From: Streptomyces sp. NK15101
Lineage (GTDB): Bacteria > Actinomycetota > Actinomycetes > Streptomycetales > Streptomycetaceae
NCBI RefSeq assembly: GCF_020400725.1
Contig: NZ_JAINVG010000009.1
Span: forward strand, 105,766-169,765
Reading direction: 5' to 3'
DNA: 64,000 nt
A program made the translations under genes and the position numbers. Each line of letters opens with the position of its first letter. The first letter of the stretch is position 1. Positions 1 through 8,413 of this stretch are shown here, in pieces. Under the pieces are notes generated by a model. It was not told where the DNA came from, did not search any database, and was given only the letters and a program-made list of their open reading frames with translations.

Positions 1-1
1 G

Positions 2-208
2 GCGCCGCTCGAACCGGACGGGCGCTGCACCGGCTGCGGCTCGGCCGTGCCCGTCCAGGACGTCCTGGTCGCCCCCGGCCCGGGGCTCGCCCCCTCGGCC
101 CCGGACGACGACCCGGTGACGGCGGCGCTCGCCCGGCCGCACCGGCTGCTCTCCCCTCTGCTCACCACCGCGCCCCCGAGGCGCCCCACGAAGGGTTCAC
201 CCCGATGA
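2..208 (+). CDS. C-terminal end of an upstream gene (possible HxlR-like regulator)
   Basis: The window opens inside an open frame that ends with TGA at 206-208, overlapping the next ATG (ATGA). About 68 residues are visible. Near the start is a CTGCGSAV stretch whose CxxC could be half of a zinc ribbon, followed by an acidic linker and a leucine-rich tail. Similar Cys-containing C-terminal extensions occur on some actinobacterial HxlR-type winged-helix regulators, but the DNA-binding part lies outside the window, so the family is a guess. The overlap indicates translational coupling with the reductase gene downstream. Confidence 0.4.
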   Translation, partial: APLEPDGRCTGCGSAVPVQDVLVAPGPGLAPSAPDDDPVTAALARPHRLLSPLLTTAPPRRPTKGSPR

Positions 209-1137
209 AGATCCTGGTCGTCGGCGCCGGTGCCACCGGTGGCTACTTCGGCGCCCTGCTCGCCCGCGCGGGCGAGGACGTCACCTTCCTGGTCCGCCCG
301 GCCCGGGCGGCCGCGCTGCGCGAGCGCGGGCTGCGGGTCGTGGGCCGCGACGAGGAGTGGGCGGTGGAGCCCCGCCTCGTCACGGCCGGCGAGCTGCGCG
401 AGCCGTACGACCTCGTCCTGCTGTCGGTGAAGTCCACCGGGCTCGACCGGGCGATCGAGGACGTCGCGCCGGCCGTCGGACCGGACACGGCGGTCGTGCC
501 GCTCCTCAACGGCCTCGCCCACATCGACGCCCTCAACGCCCGCTTCGGCGCGCCGGCCGTCCTCGGCGGCGTGGCCAAGGTGGTGACCGCCCTCGACGAC
601 TCGGGCGACATCCGGCGGCTCGCGCCGCTGGCCCATCTGTCCTTCGGGGAGCAGGACGGGACGGTCTCCGCGCGCGTGGAGCGGATCCGGAAGGTCCTCG
701 ACGGGGCGGGGATCGACGCGCCGGTGCCGGCGGACGTCCTCACGGCGATGTGGCACAAGTGGGTGTTCATCACCACGTTCGGCGCGGTGACGAGCCTGAT
801 GCGCGGCACGGTCGGCGACGTGTACGACGTGCCGGGCGGCCCCGCTCTCGGCCCGGCGCTGCTCGACGAGGCCGCCGCGGTCGCCGCCGCGGCCGGGCAC
901 CCCGTACCGGAGGAGGAGCGGGCGGCGACGCTCGCCGTGGTGTCCGCGCCGGGTTCGCCGATGGTGCCGTCGCTCTACCGCGATCTGGCGGCGGGCCGCC
1001 CGACCGAGGTCGAGCACCTCTTCGGCGACCTGACCGCCCGGGCCCGCGCCCTGGGCGTGGCGACCCCGCTGCTCGACCTGGCGACGCTGCACCTGCGCGT
1101 CCACCAGCGCCGGGTCACGGCTGCCGCGGGGGTCTGA
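205..1137 (+). CDS. Ketopantoate reductase family protein (ApbA/PanE)
   Basis: A 310-residue cytoplasmic NADPH-dependent 2-ketoacid reductase of the ApbA/PanE fold. An N-terminal Rossmann nucleotide motif (GAGATGG, residues 7-13) follows the first beta strand, and the second domain carries the MWHKWVF segment with the catalytic-type lysine. True PanE reduces ketopantoate to pantoate in pantothenate and CoA synthesis. Streptomyces carry several paralogues, and no pantothenate gene is adjacent, so the substrate is open. The ATG overlaps the stop of the preceding partial gene, so the two are probably co-transcribed and translationally coupled. Length is normal for the family. Confidence 0.85.
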   Translation: MKILVVGAGATGGYFGALLARAGEDVTFLVRPARAAALRERGLRVVGRDEEWAVEPRLVTAGELREPYDLVLLSVKSTGLDRAIEDVAPAVGPDTAVVPLLNGLAHIDALNARFGAPAVLGGVAKVVTALDDSGDIRRLAPLAHLSFGEQDGTVSARVERIRKVLDGAGIDAPVPADVLTAMWHKWVFITTFGAVTSLMRGTVGDVYDVPGGPALGPALLDEAAAVAAAAGHPVPEEERAATLAVVSAPGSPMVPSLYRDLAAGRPTEVEHLFGDLTARARALGVATPLLDLATLHLRVHQRRVTAAAGV

Positions 1138-1223
1138 CGGGAGGAGGTCGTCTCCCCCGCCCGGGAGACGACGGGGCCACCAGGGCGACGCCGGGCCCCC
1201 GGTCCGGCGGCAGTCCGGTCGGC

Positions 1224-1480
1224 ATGATGAAACTCAAGGCCCTTCCGGGTGTGCCTCGTTGGGCCGCCGTCGCCTCCCACGCCGTGCCGCTGGTCGTCCT
1301 GCCGTCCGACCTCTGGCGCGTCGCCCTGACGTTCGGCGCGCCGGTGGCCCGGGTCGACGGCCCGACTCCCGGCCCGGCCGTCTACCGACTCGGACTCACC
1401 GCCCTCGCCGAGCTGCTCGATCGCGTACCACCGCCGCCGTACGGCCCGCGGGAAGGCCGCGGCAGGGGTCGTGTGAGACC
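1224..1480 (+). pseudogene. Possible 5' remnant of a small integral membrane protein
   Basis: Two consecutive ATG codons (1224 and 1227) open a frame whose first roughly 75 residues look like membrane-protein sequence: a W-rich helix (PRWAAVASHAVPLVVLPS), DLWRVAL, then YRLGLTALAEL. After this the frame turns into proline/arginine-rich low-complexity translation with no domain character. Streptomyces genomes have small membrane proteins that begin with this W-A-HA-PL-LPS-LWR pattern. I read it as a degraded or truncated copy, but spurious resemblance is possible. The rest of the 375-nt gap between 1137 and 1513 holds nothing else I can support. Confidence 0.3.
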
Positions 1481-1512
1481 GCTTCAAGCTCCCAGCGCCT
1501 CGCCCCCGGCCC

Positions 1513-2118
1513 CTACCGGTCGGCGGGCACGGGCTCGCCGGAGTACCGGTCCAGGCCCGCTTTCCAGCGTCGCTGCTGCTCCAGCCAGTGCACGTAACGC
1601 GGTGCGTCACCGAGCCGGACGCTGATCGGGTAGGGGTCGAACTCGTCCAGGAGCAGCTTGCGGAGGAACTCGGCCATGCCGCAGGGGAACAGGGTGAAGT
1701 CCTCGCGGGTGTGGCGACCGCAGACCAGGACGGGCCACCGGTCGGGGTCGGGGTCGGTCGTCAGCCAGCAGAGGATGTCCGCGCCGGAGGTGACGCCCCA
1801 GGCGAGGATGTGCTCCGGGTCGATGTCGAGGCCTTCCTGGCCGTGCAGCATCTCCCAGGTGTGACGGGCGTTCTCGGTCTCCTCCTCGAAGGTGCCGGGA
1901 TCCCACTGGGGGTACTCCTTCGGCAGCGGCATGAGGACGCTCACCTCCCCCACCGTCCCGAACGTGCCGGCGCCCCAGAGGGACATGAAGGCCGTGCAGT
2001 CCCGCGGGAGTCGCGTGCCCCACCGTTCTTCCGCGGCCGTCCAGTCGATCTCCTCGTCGCTGCCGAGATCCGCCGGAAGGACCTCGGCCGGCAATGCGAT
2101 GTCCGTCGCGTCCTCCAC
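1513..2118 (-). CDS. SMI1/KNR4 (SUKH) family protein
   Basis: A 201-residue cytoplasmic protein of the SUKH superfamily. The hallmark pattern is present: an N-terminal helix (EIDWTAAEERWGTRLPRD), then a short hydrophobic segment containing WGAG, and later ILAWGVTSGADILCWLTT. SUKH proteins often serve as immunity proteins to polymorphic toxins, but in Streptomyces many stand alone with unknown roles. No toxin gene is adjacent, so an immunity role is not supported here. It starts with ATG at 2118 and is followed on the same strand only by degraded sequence. It shows no membrane segment or signal peptide. Confidence 0.75.
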   Translation of the reverse strand: MEDATDIALPAEVLPADLGSDEEIDWTAAEERWGTRLPRDCTAFMSLWGAGTFGTVGEVSVLMPLPKEYPQWDPGTFEEETENARHTWEMLHGQEGLDIDPEHILAWGVTSGADILCWLTTDPDPDRWPVLVCGRHTREDFTLFPCGMAEFLRKLLLDEFDPYPISVRLGDAPRYVHWLEQQRRWKAGLDRYSGEPVPADR

Positions 2119-2253
2119 GGCAGCCCCTTCGATCCGATGAGATCGCCGAGCCTACGAGAACGCACCGACAACCGCGCGACGGAGCCGGTCGGCGCCCGGG
2201 GGTCATGCGGTTTTCCGTGGCAGCGGGAGACCAGGGCCTGTCCGGAAAGCCCC

Positions 2254-2652
2254 CTAGGCCGGTGCGTCCGCGGCGGGCCGGGCACGCCGTGCGCGGTTCC
2301 GCAGGTGGACGACGAGCGGGAGGGCCGATGCGATCAGCGCCATCACGGCGGCGCCGACCCAGTGCCGCGTCTCCTGGCCGATGAGCAGGCACGAGACGGC
2401 ACCGAAGCAGGCGCCCGCGGCCGGGACCAGGGCCGCGTGCCGGCCGGCGGGCGTATCGGTGAGGGAGGCCACGCCGAGGTAGGCGACGATGAAGCCGGCG
2501 AACAGGGCGAACGTGTACCACTCCCCGCCGTCGGGTAGGGCGTAGCCCCTGCGGGTTCGCTCCAGCCCCAGGTCGACCGCCCCGGCGACCGCCCAGAAGA
2601 ACGCGCTGGAGGCCACCACGCCGAGAGCGACGCGCCACGCCGTGTTCGTCAT
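2254..2652 (-). CDS. Small four-helix membrane protein, unknown function
   Basis: A 132-residue protein starting at ATG 2652 (MTNTAWRVAL). The open frame extends 28 codons further upstream, but that part is Arg/Pro-rich and carries no helix, so the internal start is preferred. Four hydrophobic segments are visible at about residues 7-27, 45-65, 76-92 and 97-115, with a basic C-terminal tail (RNRARRARP), consistent with an inner-membrane protein with a cytoplasmic C terminus. I recognise no family. Its neighbours are a SUKH gene and another small membrane protein on the same strand. Confidence 0.6.
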   Translation of the reverse strand: MTNTAWRVALGVVASSAFFWAVAGAVDLGLERTRRGYALPDGGEWYTFALFAGFIVAYLGVASLTDTPAGRHAALVPAAGACFGAVSCLLIGQETRHWVGAAVMALIASALPLVVHLRNRARRARPAADAPA

Positions 2653-2752
2653 GCCGGGATCGTACGGGCGGGAGGCGGAATTCGGCCAGGACGGTGTTCC
2701 GATCCGCCGTGGGCGCGGGCGCGAGAACGCCGGCACGCGGCCGGCCGCCGCC

Positions 2753-2824
2753 CGGCCCTCATGGTCGGCAGCCGCCCGGTTCTCACGGCCGGTGGCTGCG
2801 CGGTTCTCACGGCCGGCGGCTGCC
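2753..2824. repeat. Three tandem copies of a 24-bp unit
   Basis: Three consecutive 24-bp units (2753-2776, 2777-2800, 2801-2824) share the pattern cggttctcacggccggtggc, with the last two almost identical and the first more diverged. The array covers the stop codon and 3' flank of the small membrane-protein gene at 2807-3034. On the minus strand each unit carries a stop in the frame of that gene, so the array probably does not extend the protein. Confidence 0.6.
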
Positions 2825-3034
2825 GCGGATGTAGTTGTCGCTCGCCGTGGGCGGGGAGTTGTGGGCGCCGAGGCCGAAGGAGACCCGGTCGGCCTGGGCC
2901 TGGCGGAGGGCCTGCTGTTCCCGGAGCACGCCGTCGACCGTGTCCGCCCGGCCGCCGCCCCTGCGGAGCAGGGTGATGGTCAACAGCGCCCCGACGCAGC
3001 CCAGTACGCCGAAAAGGATCAGTAGAGCGGTCAT
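2807..3034 (-). CDS. Small single-span membrane protein, unknown function
   Basis: A 75-residue protein with one N-terminal membrane helix (ALLILFGVLGCVGALLTITLL, residues 3-23) followed directly by basic residues (RRGGGR) and a polar, Gln-rich tail (REQQALRQAQ). The topology suggests an anchored protein with a cytoplasmic tail. No family is recognised. The stop codon lies in the 24-bp tandem array. The ATG at 3034 is preceded by a purine-rich stretch on the minus strand (CGGGGGAACACC), a plausible ribosome site. Confidence 0.55.
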   Translation of the reverse strand: MTALLILFGVLGCVGALLTITLLRRGGGRADTVDGVLREQQALRQAQADRVSFGLGAHNSPPTASDNYIRGSRRP

Positions 3035-3123
3035 GGTGTTCCCCCGTCGTCTTCCGCAGGGTAACCCGGAGATCGCGGGCGGAACAGGGCTTCGCGAGCC
3101 GCACGCGGCGGTCCCGCCGTCCG

Positions 3124-4599
3124 TCAGCTCAGGAGCGTCGGTGTCGCCGCGGCGAGGACCGTCGCGATGCGGTCCCAGGCCTGCTCGTCGCGCGGAGCCG
3201 GGGGCAGTTGCGCTCCGGTGCCCGTGCCCCAGGCGGTGGCCAGGGCCACCGGGTCGGAGCCGGTGACGGCGCCCGCGGCGAGGGCCGCGGCGCCGAGGGC
3301 GACGAGTTCGGTGGCGGCGGGGACGATCAGGGAGCGCCCGGAGAGCCTGCGGACGGTCTCGGTCCAGGCCCGGCCTCGCGCGCCGCCGCCGACGAGGCGC
3401 AGCGGGCGGTCCCGTACGCCGGGGGCGGCGGGGTCGAGGCCGCAGGCGGCGAGGAGTTCGTCGAGGGCGCGCAGCACGGTGAAGGCCGCGCCCTCGTAGG
3501 CGGCGCCGAGGACGGCCCTGGGGTCGGTGTCGTGCCGGAGGCCGGTGACGAGCCCGGCGGCGTGCGGGAGGTCGGGGGTGCGTTCGCCGTCGAGGTACGG
3601 GAGGACGACGACGTCGCCGCCGGGGGCGGCGTCCTCGCGGTCGAGGCCGAGGAGCGTGGCGAACCGGTCGACGGCGAGGGTGCAGTTGAGGGTGCAGCCG
3701 AGCGGCAGGTACGTGCCGTCGGTGGCGGCGAAGCCGGCGAGGCCGGGGGCGACGGGGCGGGTGCGGGTCGCGGCGAAGACGGTGCCGGAGGTGCCGAGGC
3801 TGACGACGGGGTGGTCGAGCAGGCCCGCGCCGCCGAGCCCGAGTCCGACGGCGGCGGCCATGTTGTCGCCGGTCCCGGCGGCGACGGCGACCGTGCGGGG
3901 CAGGCCGAGCGCTTCGGCGGCGGCGGCGGTGAGGGTGCCGACGCGGGTGGCGCCGGACGGGGCGACGGTCGGCAGCAGGGCCGGGTCAAGGCCGACGAGG
4001 TCGAGGACGTCGGGGTCGTAGGCGCGGGTGGCGGTGCCGTACCAGCAGGTGCCGGAGGCGTCCCCGGGGTCGGTGACGGCGGATCCGGAGAGGCGTTCGG
4101 TGAGGTGGTCGTGCGGAAGGCGGACGCCGGCCGTCGCGGCGGCGTGGTGCGGCTCGTGCTCGCGGAGCCACTGCCATTTGGCCGCGGTCATGGAGGCGAC
4201 CGGGACGGAGCCGGTCCGCGCCGGCCAGGACGCCGGGCCGCCGAGGCGGGCGGCGAGGGCGGCCGCCTGGGGGGCGGAGCGCGTGTCGTTCCAGAGCAGC
4301 GCGGGGCGGAGGGGGCGGCCGTCGGGGCCGAGGGCGACGAGGCCGTGCTGCTGGCCGGCGACGGCGATGCCGGTGACGGCCGCCGCCGGGACGTCCGCGT
4401 CGCGCACCGCCGCGCGGACGGCCGTGACGAGGGCGGTCCACCACTCCCCGGGGTCGCTCTCGCGCGCCCCGGCGGAGCCGGTGACGGTGTGCGGTGCGCG
4501 GCCGAGGGCGAGGAGCTCGCCGGTGTCGGCGTCGACGGCGGCGGCCTTGGCGGACTGCGTGGAGCTGTCCACGCCGATCACCACGGAGCGGCGGCTCAT
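3124..4599 (-). CDS. xylB: Xylulokinase
   Basis: A 491-residue FGGY-family sugar kinase that phosphorylates D-xylulose with ATP, the second step of the xylose isomerase pathway. The N-terminal phosphate-binding loop (VIGVDSSTQSAK) contains the invariant Asp. Later come LLWNDTRS, the GTGDNMAAAVG motif and the C-terminal adenosine segment (LVGGGARGRAW). Start choice: two in-frame ATGs lie at 4605 and 4599. GAGG on the minus strand is 8 nt from the second one, so MSRRSV is preferred. It diverges from xylA across 109 bp, which makes xylulokinase more likely than another FGGY kinase. Cytoplasmic; length is normal. Confidence 0.92.
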   Translation of the reverse strand: MSRRSVVIGVDSSTQSAKAAAVDADTGELLALGRAPHTVTGSAGARESDPGEWWTALVTAVRAAVRDADVPAAAVTGIAVAGQQHGLVALGPDGRPLRPALLWNDTRSAPQAAALAARLGGPASWPARTGSVPVASMTAAKWQWLREHEPHHAAATAGVRLPHDHLTERLSGSAVTDPGDASGTCWYGTATRAYDPDVLDLVGLDPALLPTVAPSGATRVGTLTAAAAEALGLPRTVAVAAGTGDNMAAAVGLGLGGAGLLDHPVVSLGTSGTVFAATRTRPVAPGLAGFAATDGTYLPLGCTLNCTLAVDRFATLLGLDREDAAPGGDVVVLPYLDGERTPDLPHAAGLVTGLRHDTDPRAVLGAAYEGAAFTVLRALDELLAACGLDPAAPGVRDRPLRLVGGGARGRAWTETVRRLSGRSLIVPAATELVALGAAALAAGAVTGSDPVALATAWGTGTGAQLPPAPRDEQAWDRIATVLAAATPTLLS

Positions 4600-4708
4600 G
4601 GGCATGTCCTCACCTTGTCTCTCGGCTGTCGGGGCTGGCGTCCGGGCGCCCCGTCCCGTATTAGTTATCTCAGAAAACAAATCTGGCTGCCAGTAGCAGG
4701 GAGACGCC
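4600..4708. promoter_or_regulatory. Divergent xylB/xylA promoter region with candidate operator
   Basis: This 109-bp gap must hold both promoters. It contains the only AT-rich stretch of the neighbourhood, around 4659-4683, with TTAGTT at 4661-4666 and AACAAAT at 4676-4682. This is an imperfect dyad resembling the TTAGTTT...AACAAACTAA operators of ROK-family XylR repressors in Firmicutes. Control by a XylR-type repressor is inference; no intact ROK gene lies in the window. A GGGAG ribosome site stands 6 nt before the xylA ATG. Confidence 0.5.
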
Positions 4709-5875
4709 ATGACCGACTTCTCGCCCACCCCCGGGGACCGCTTCACCTTCGGCCTGTGGACCGTCGGCTGGCAGGGCCGCGATCCCTTCGGCGAGGCGAC
4801 CCGCCCCGCCCTCGACCCCGTGGAGGCCGTCGAGCGGCTCGCCGCCCTCGGTGCGTACGGCATCACCTTCCACGACGACGACCTGATCCCCTTCGGGACG
4901 CCGGACGCCGAGCGCGACGCGATCGTCAAGCGCTTCCGGGGCGCCCTGGACCGCACCGGGCTCGCGGTGCCCATGGCGACCACGAACCTCTTCACGCACC
5001 CCGTCTTCAAGGACGGCGCCTTCACCGCCAACGACCGGGACGTGCGCCGGTTCGCCCTGCGCAAGACCCTCCGCAACATCGATCTGGCCGTCGAGCTCGG
5101 CGCCACCACCTACGTCGCCTGGGGCGGCCGGGAGGGCGCCGAGTCCGGCGCGGCGAAGGACGTCCGGGTCGCGCTCGACCGGATGAAGGAGGCCTTCGAC
5201 CTGCTCGGCCAGTACGTCACCGAGCAGGGCTACGACCTGCGCTTCGCGATCGAGCCCAAGCCGAACGAGCCGCGCGGCGACATCCTGCTGCCCACGATCG
5301 GGCACGCCCTCGCCTTCATCGAGCGGCTGGAGCGCCCCGAGCTCGTCGGCGTGAACCCGGAGACCGGACACGAGCAGATGGCCGGGCTGAACTTCCCGCA
5401 CGGCATCGCGCAGGCGCTGTGGGCCGGCAAGCTGTTCCACATCGACCTGAACGGCCAGTCGGGCATCAAGTACGACCAGGACTTCCGCTTCGGCGCGGGC
5501 GACCTGCGGCAGGCGTTCTGGCTGGTGGACCTGCTGGAGACGGCCGGTTACGCGGGCCCGCGCCACTTCGACTTCAAGCCGGTCCGCACCGACGGCTTCG
5601 ACGGGGTGTGGGAGTCCGCGAAGAACTGCATGCGGAACTACCTGATCCTCAAGGACCGCGCGGCGGCCTTCCGTGCCGACCCGGACGTCGTGGCGGCGCT
5701 CGCCGCCTCCCGGCTGCCCGAGCTGGCCGTCCCCACGGCCGCCGACGGTCTCGCGGCGCTGCTGGCCGATCCCACCGCGTACGAGACGTTCGACCCGGAC
5801 GCGGCCGCGGAGCGCTCGATGGCCTTCGAGCACCTGGACCAGCTGGCCATGGAGCACCTGCTCGGCGTGCGCTGA
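4709..5875 (+). CDS. xylA: Xylose isomerase
   Basis: A 388-residue TIM-barrel enzyme converting D-xylose to D-xylulose (also glucose to fructose) in the cytoplasm, of the short class I type typical of Streptomyces. Visible active-site parts: catalytic His54 with Asp57 (FHDDDLIPF), metal ligands Glu182 and Lys184 ([11 protein letters not shown]), Glu218 and His221 (NPETGHE), Asp246 (HIDLNGQ), Asp256 and Asp258 (YDQDF) and Asp288 (HFDFKP). All expected residues are present, so it should be active. It is divergent from xylB, and the two give a complete xylose-to-xylulose-5-phosphate route. No xylose transporter is next to it. Confidence 0.97.
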   Translation: MTDFSPTPGDRFTFGLWTVGWQGRDPFGEATRPALDPVEAVERLAALGAYGITFHDDDLIPFGTPDAERDAIVKRFRGALDRTGLAVPMATTNLFTHPVFKDGAFTANDRDVRRFALRKTLRNIDLAVELGATTYVAWGGREGAESGAAKDVRVALDRMKEAFDLLGQYVTEQGYDLRFAIEPKPNEPRGDILLPTIGHALAFIERLERPELVGVNPETGHEQMAGLNFPHGIAQALWAGKLFHIDLNGQSGIKYDQDFRFGAGDLRQAFWLVDLLETAGYAGPRHFDFKPVRTDGFDGVWESAKNCMRNYLILKDRAAAFRADPDVVAALAASRLPELAVPTAADGLAALLADPTAYETFDPDAAAERSMAFEHLDQLAMEHLLGVR

Positions 5876-5890
5876 GGACCGTACGGGCGG

Positions 5891-6094
5891 TCAGCGGCCG
5901 GGGAGCGTCGAGCGGCGGACGACCGGTTCCGGCCGGAGCACCACGTGCTCGTGCCGGTGGTCGGCCGCCTGCTCGCCGGTCTCCTCCAGGAGCGGCTCGG
6001 CGGCCTCCGCCCCGAGGGTCGGCGCCGGCTGCCGTACGGAGGTCAGGGGTACGGCCGCGGTCGCGGCGAGCGCGAGCAGGGCGCCCTCGCGCGG
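5891..6094 (-). pseudogene. 3' remnant of a LacI-family regulator
   Basis: The minus strand just after xylA encodes only the last roughly 67 residues of a LacI/GalR repressor: PLTSVRQPAPTLGAEAAE, then a leucine/glutamate stretch, then VVLRPEPVVRRST before the stop at 5891. This is the standard family C terminus (TSVRQP ... LxPELVVRxST). The helix-turn-helix and most of the sugar-binding domain are absent: upstream sequence in this frame is unrelated, and the lutA gene begins at 6228. It is a decayed regulator, possibly once for the xylose or lactate genes. Confidence 0.7.
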
Positions 6095-6227
6095 GTGCGC
6101 CCGGTGGGCGGTGGAGGCCGTGACGCGCTGCGCGGACGCGGCCCCTGCGACACTACGTACCGCAGGGCGACGGCGCCGCCTGGGACAGGGCCGCCGCCCG
6201 ACCCGAACCGTCCCCGAGGAAGCCGTG

Positions 6228-6944
6228 ATGCGTGTCGCCCTCTTCGTCACCTGCGTCAACGACGCCGTCTTCCCGTCGACGGGCGTGGCCACGGTCCGGC
6301 TCCTCGAACGGCTCGGCGTGGCGGTCGACTTCCCGGCGGCCCAGTCCTGCTGCGGACAGCCGCAGTTCAACACCGGCTACCGCGCGCAGACCGAGCCGCT
6401 CGTACGGCGCACGGTGCGGGCCTTCGAGGGCTACGACCACGTCGTGACCCCGTCGGGCTCGTGCGCGGCGATGGTCCGCCGCCACTACCCGTCGTTCGGT
6501 ACGGAGGCGGGGGCCCTGGCGCCTCGCGTGTACGAGCTGACGGAGTTCCTGGTGGACGTGCTCGGCGTGACGGACGTGGGCGCGTACTTCCCGCACCGGG
6601 TGACGTACCACCCGTCCTGTCACGGCCTGCGGCTCCTCGGGCTCGGGGAGCGGCCGCGGCGGCTCCTGGAGGCGGTGAAGGGCCTGGAGCTGGTGGAGCT
6701 GCCGGGCGCGGAGGAGTGCTGCGGCTTCGGCGGCACGTTCGCGGTGAAGAACCCGGACGTCTCGGCGGCGATGGGCGCCGACAAGATCAAGAACGCGCTG
6801 TCCACGGGCGCGGAGGTCCTGTGCGGCGCGGACAACTCCTGTCTGCTGCACGTGGGCGGCATGCTGAGGCGGCAGGAGGCGCCGCTGCGGGCGCTGCACC
6901 TGGCGGAGATCCTGGCGAGCACGGAAGAGGAGCCCTGGGCATGA
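6228..6944 (+). CDS. lutA: Lactate utilization protein A, (Fe-S)-binding subunit
   Basis: A 238-residue protein with two cysteine-rich CCG domains: QSCCGQP near residue 45 and EECCGFGGT near residue 165, plus YHPSCHGLR between them. These match LutA/YkgE, the subunit that works with LutB and LutC to oxidise L-lactate to pyruvate in the cytoplasm, feeding electrons to the respiratory chain. The ATG at 6228 is chosen because the family start MRVALFVTCVND is exact there and GAGGA lies upstream. It overlaps lutB by 4 nt (ATGA). The open frame runs far upstream of this ATG, but that part is the LacI remnant read antisense. Confidence 0.92.
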   Translation: MRVALFVTCVNDAVFPSTGVATVRLLERLGVAVDFPAAQSCCGQPQFNTGYRAQTEPLVRRTVRAFEGYDHVVTPSGSCAAMVRRHYPSFGTEAGALAPRVYELTEFLVDVLGVTDVGAYFPHRVTYHPSCHGLRLLGLGERPRRLLEAVKGLELVELPGAEECCGFGGTFAVKNPDVSAAMGADKIKNALSTGAEVLCGADNSCLLHVGGMLRRQEAPLRALHLAEILASTEEEPWA

Positions 6945-8365
6945 GCGGGACCTATCTGGGGATGCCGGCCTTCCCGGAGGCGGCGCGGGAGGCCGTCCGT
7001 GACGAGCGGCTGCGCGCCAACCTCCGGCACGCGACCCACACCATCCGGGACAAGCGGGCGCGGGCGGTGGCCGAGCTGGACGACTGGGCCGCGCTGCGCG
7101 AGGCCGGCAGGCGCGTCAAGGACGAGACGCTCCGCCACCTCGACGCGCACCTCCTCCGGTTGGAGGAGTCGGTGACGGCGGCGGGCGGCACGGTGCACTG
7201 GGCGGCGGACGCGGCCGAGGCCAACCGGATCGTCACAGAGCTGGTGAAGGCGACCGGCGAAAGCGAGGTCGTCAAGGTCAAGTCGATGGCCACCCAGGAG
7301 ATCGGGCTCAACGAGCACCTGGAGGCCGAGGGGATCCGCGCCTACGAGACCGACCTCGCCGAGCTGATCGTGCAGCTCGGCGAGGACCGCCCCTCGCACA
7401 TCCTGGTCCCGGCGATCCACCGCAACCGCGGCGAGATCCGGGACGTCTTCCGCGAGAAGATGGCGAGTTGGGGCCGCCCGGCACCGGAGGGACTGAGCGA
7501 CGCCCCGGCCGAGTTGGCGGAGGCGGCCCGGCTGCACCTGCGGGAGAAGTTCCTGCGGGCGAAGGTCGGGATCTCGGGGGCGAACTTCATGGTCGCCGAG
7601 ACCGGCACCCTCGTCGTCGTCGAGTCCGAGGGCAACGGCCGCATGTGCCTGACCCTGCCCGAGACCCTCATCTCCGTCGTCGGCATCGAGAAGGTCGTCC
7701 CCACCTGGCGGGACCTGGAGGTCTTCCTCCAGACGCTCCCCCGCTCCTCGACGGCCGAGCGGATGAACCCGTACACGAGCATGTGGACCGGCACCACCGA
7801 CGGAGACGGACCGAGCGCCTTCCACCTGGTGCTCCTCGACAACGGCCGCACCGACGTCCTCGCCGACGAGGTGGGGCGTCAGGCGCTGCGCTGCATCCGC
7901 TGCTCGGCCTGCCTCAACGTCTGCCCGGTGTACGAGCGGGCCGGCGGTCACGCGTACGGCTCGGTCTACCCCGGCCCGATCGGCGCGATCCTCACCCCGC
8001 AGCTGCGGGGCACCGCGAGCGAGGTCGACGCCTCGCTGCCCTACGCCTCCTCGCTGTGCGGCGCCTGCTACGAGGTGTGCCCGGTCGCCATCGACATGCC
8101 CGAGGTGCTCGTGCGCCTGCGGGAGAAGGTCGCCGGGGAGGGCGGCAAGGGCCACCGCCTGGAGAGGGCCGCGATCAAGGCCTCCACATGGGTCCTGGAC
8201 CACCCCGGCGTGCTCGGGGCCGGGGAGCGCCTCGCGTCCGCCACCCGCAAGCTGCACCCGAGGAAGCTGCCCGGGCCCGTCGCCGGCCGGTGGACGGAGA
8301 GCCGCGACCTGCCCGAGATGCCCGCCGAACCGTTCCGCGACTGGTGGAGGAGGAACCGGACGTGA
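6941..8365 (+). CDS. lutB: Lactate utilization protein B, 4Fe-4S protein
   Basis: A 474-residue iron-sulfur protein. The N-terminal two thirds form the LUD domain (signature near KVKSMATQEIGLNEHLE). The C-terminal part carries two ferredoxin-type cluster motifs, CIRCSACLNVCP and CGACYEVCP. It matches LutB/YkgF in length and order. It is the central electron-transfer subunit of the LutABC lactate-oxidising system. Its ATG at 6941 overlaps the lutA stop; its stop at 8363-8365 overlaps the first of two near-identical translation-initiation sites in front of lutC. Confidence 0.93.
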   Translation: MSGTYLGMPAFPEAAREAVRDERLRANLRHATHTIRDKRARAVAELDDWAALREAGRRVKDETLRHLDAHLLRLEESVTAAGGTVHWAADAAEANRIVTELVKATGESEVVKVKSMATQEIGLNEHLEAEGIRAYETDLAELIVQLGEDRPSHILVPAIHRNRGEIRDVFREKMASWGRPAPEGLSDAPAELAEAARLHLREKFLRAKVGISGANFMVAETGTLVVVESEGNGRMCLTLPETLISVVGIEKVVPTWRDLEVFLQTLPRSSTAERMNPYTSMWTGTTDGDGPSAFHLVLLDNGRTDVLADEVGRQALRCIRCSACLNVCPVYERAGGHAYGSVYPGPIGAILTPQLRGTASEVDASLPYASSLCGACYEVCPVAIDMPEVLVRLREKVAGEGGKGHRLERAAIKASTWVLDHPGVLGAGERLASATRKLHPRKLPGPVAGRWTESRDLPEMPAEPFRDWWRRNRT

Positions 8366-8413
8366 CCGACCTGCCCGTGCGGAACCCCGCGAGGAGGAAC
8401 CGGACGTGACCGA
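8347..8413 (+). repeat. Duplicated translation-initiation region between lutB and lutC
   Basis: A 23-nt sequence beginning gaggaggaaccggacgtgac occurs identically at 8347-8369 and 8391-8413, 44 nt apart. Each copy contains a GAGGAGG ribosome site and a GTG start followed by ACC GA. The first GTG overlaps the lutB stop (GTGA); the second is the lutC start. The arrangement looks like a local duplication of the original lutB/lutC junction. Confidence 0.85.
8362..8409 (+). other. 15-codon minicistron between lutB and lutC
   Basis: The upstream copy of the duplicated start opens a 15-codon frame from GTG 8362 (VTDLPVRNPARRNRT) that ends with TGA at 8407-8409, overlapping the lutC GTG at 8406. It therefore links lutB and lutC by two successive GTGA overlaps. 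A function of the peptide is unlikely; the effect would be on coupling of lutC translation. Confidence 0.5.

Noticed and set aside
3124..5109. A 661-residue xylulokinase with a long N-terminal extension
   Set aside because: The extra 170 codons are antisense to xylA and lack family sequence; a good ribosome site precedes 4599.
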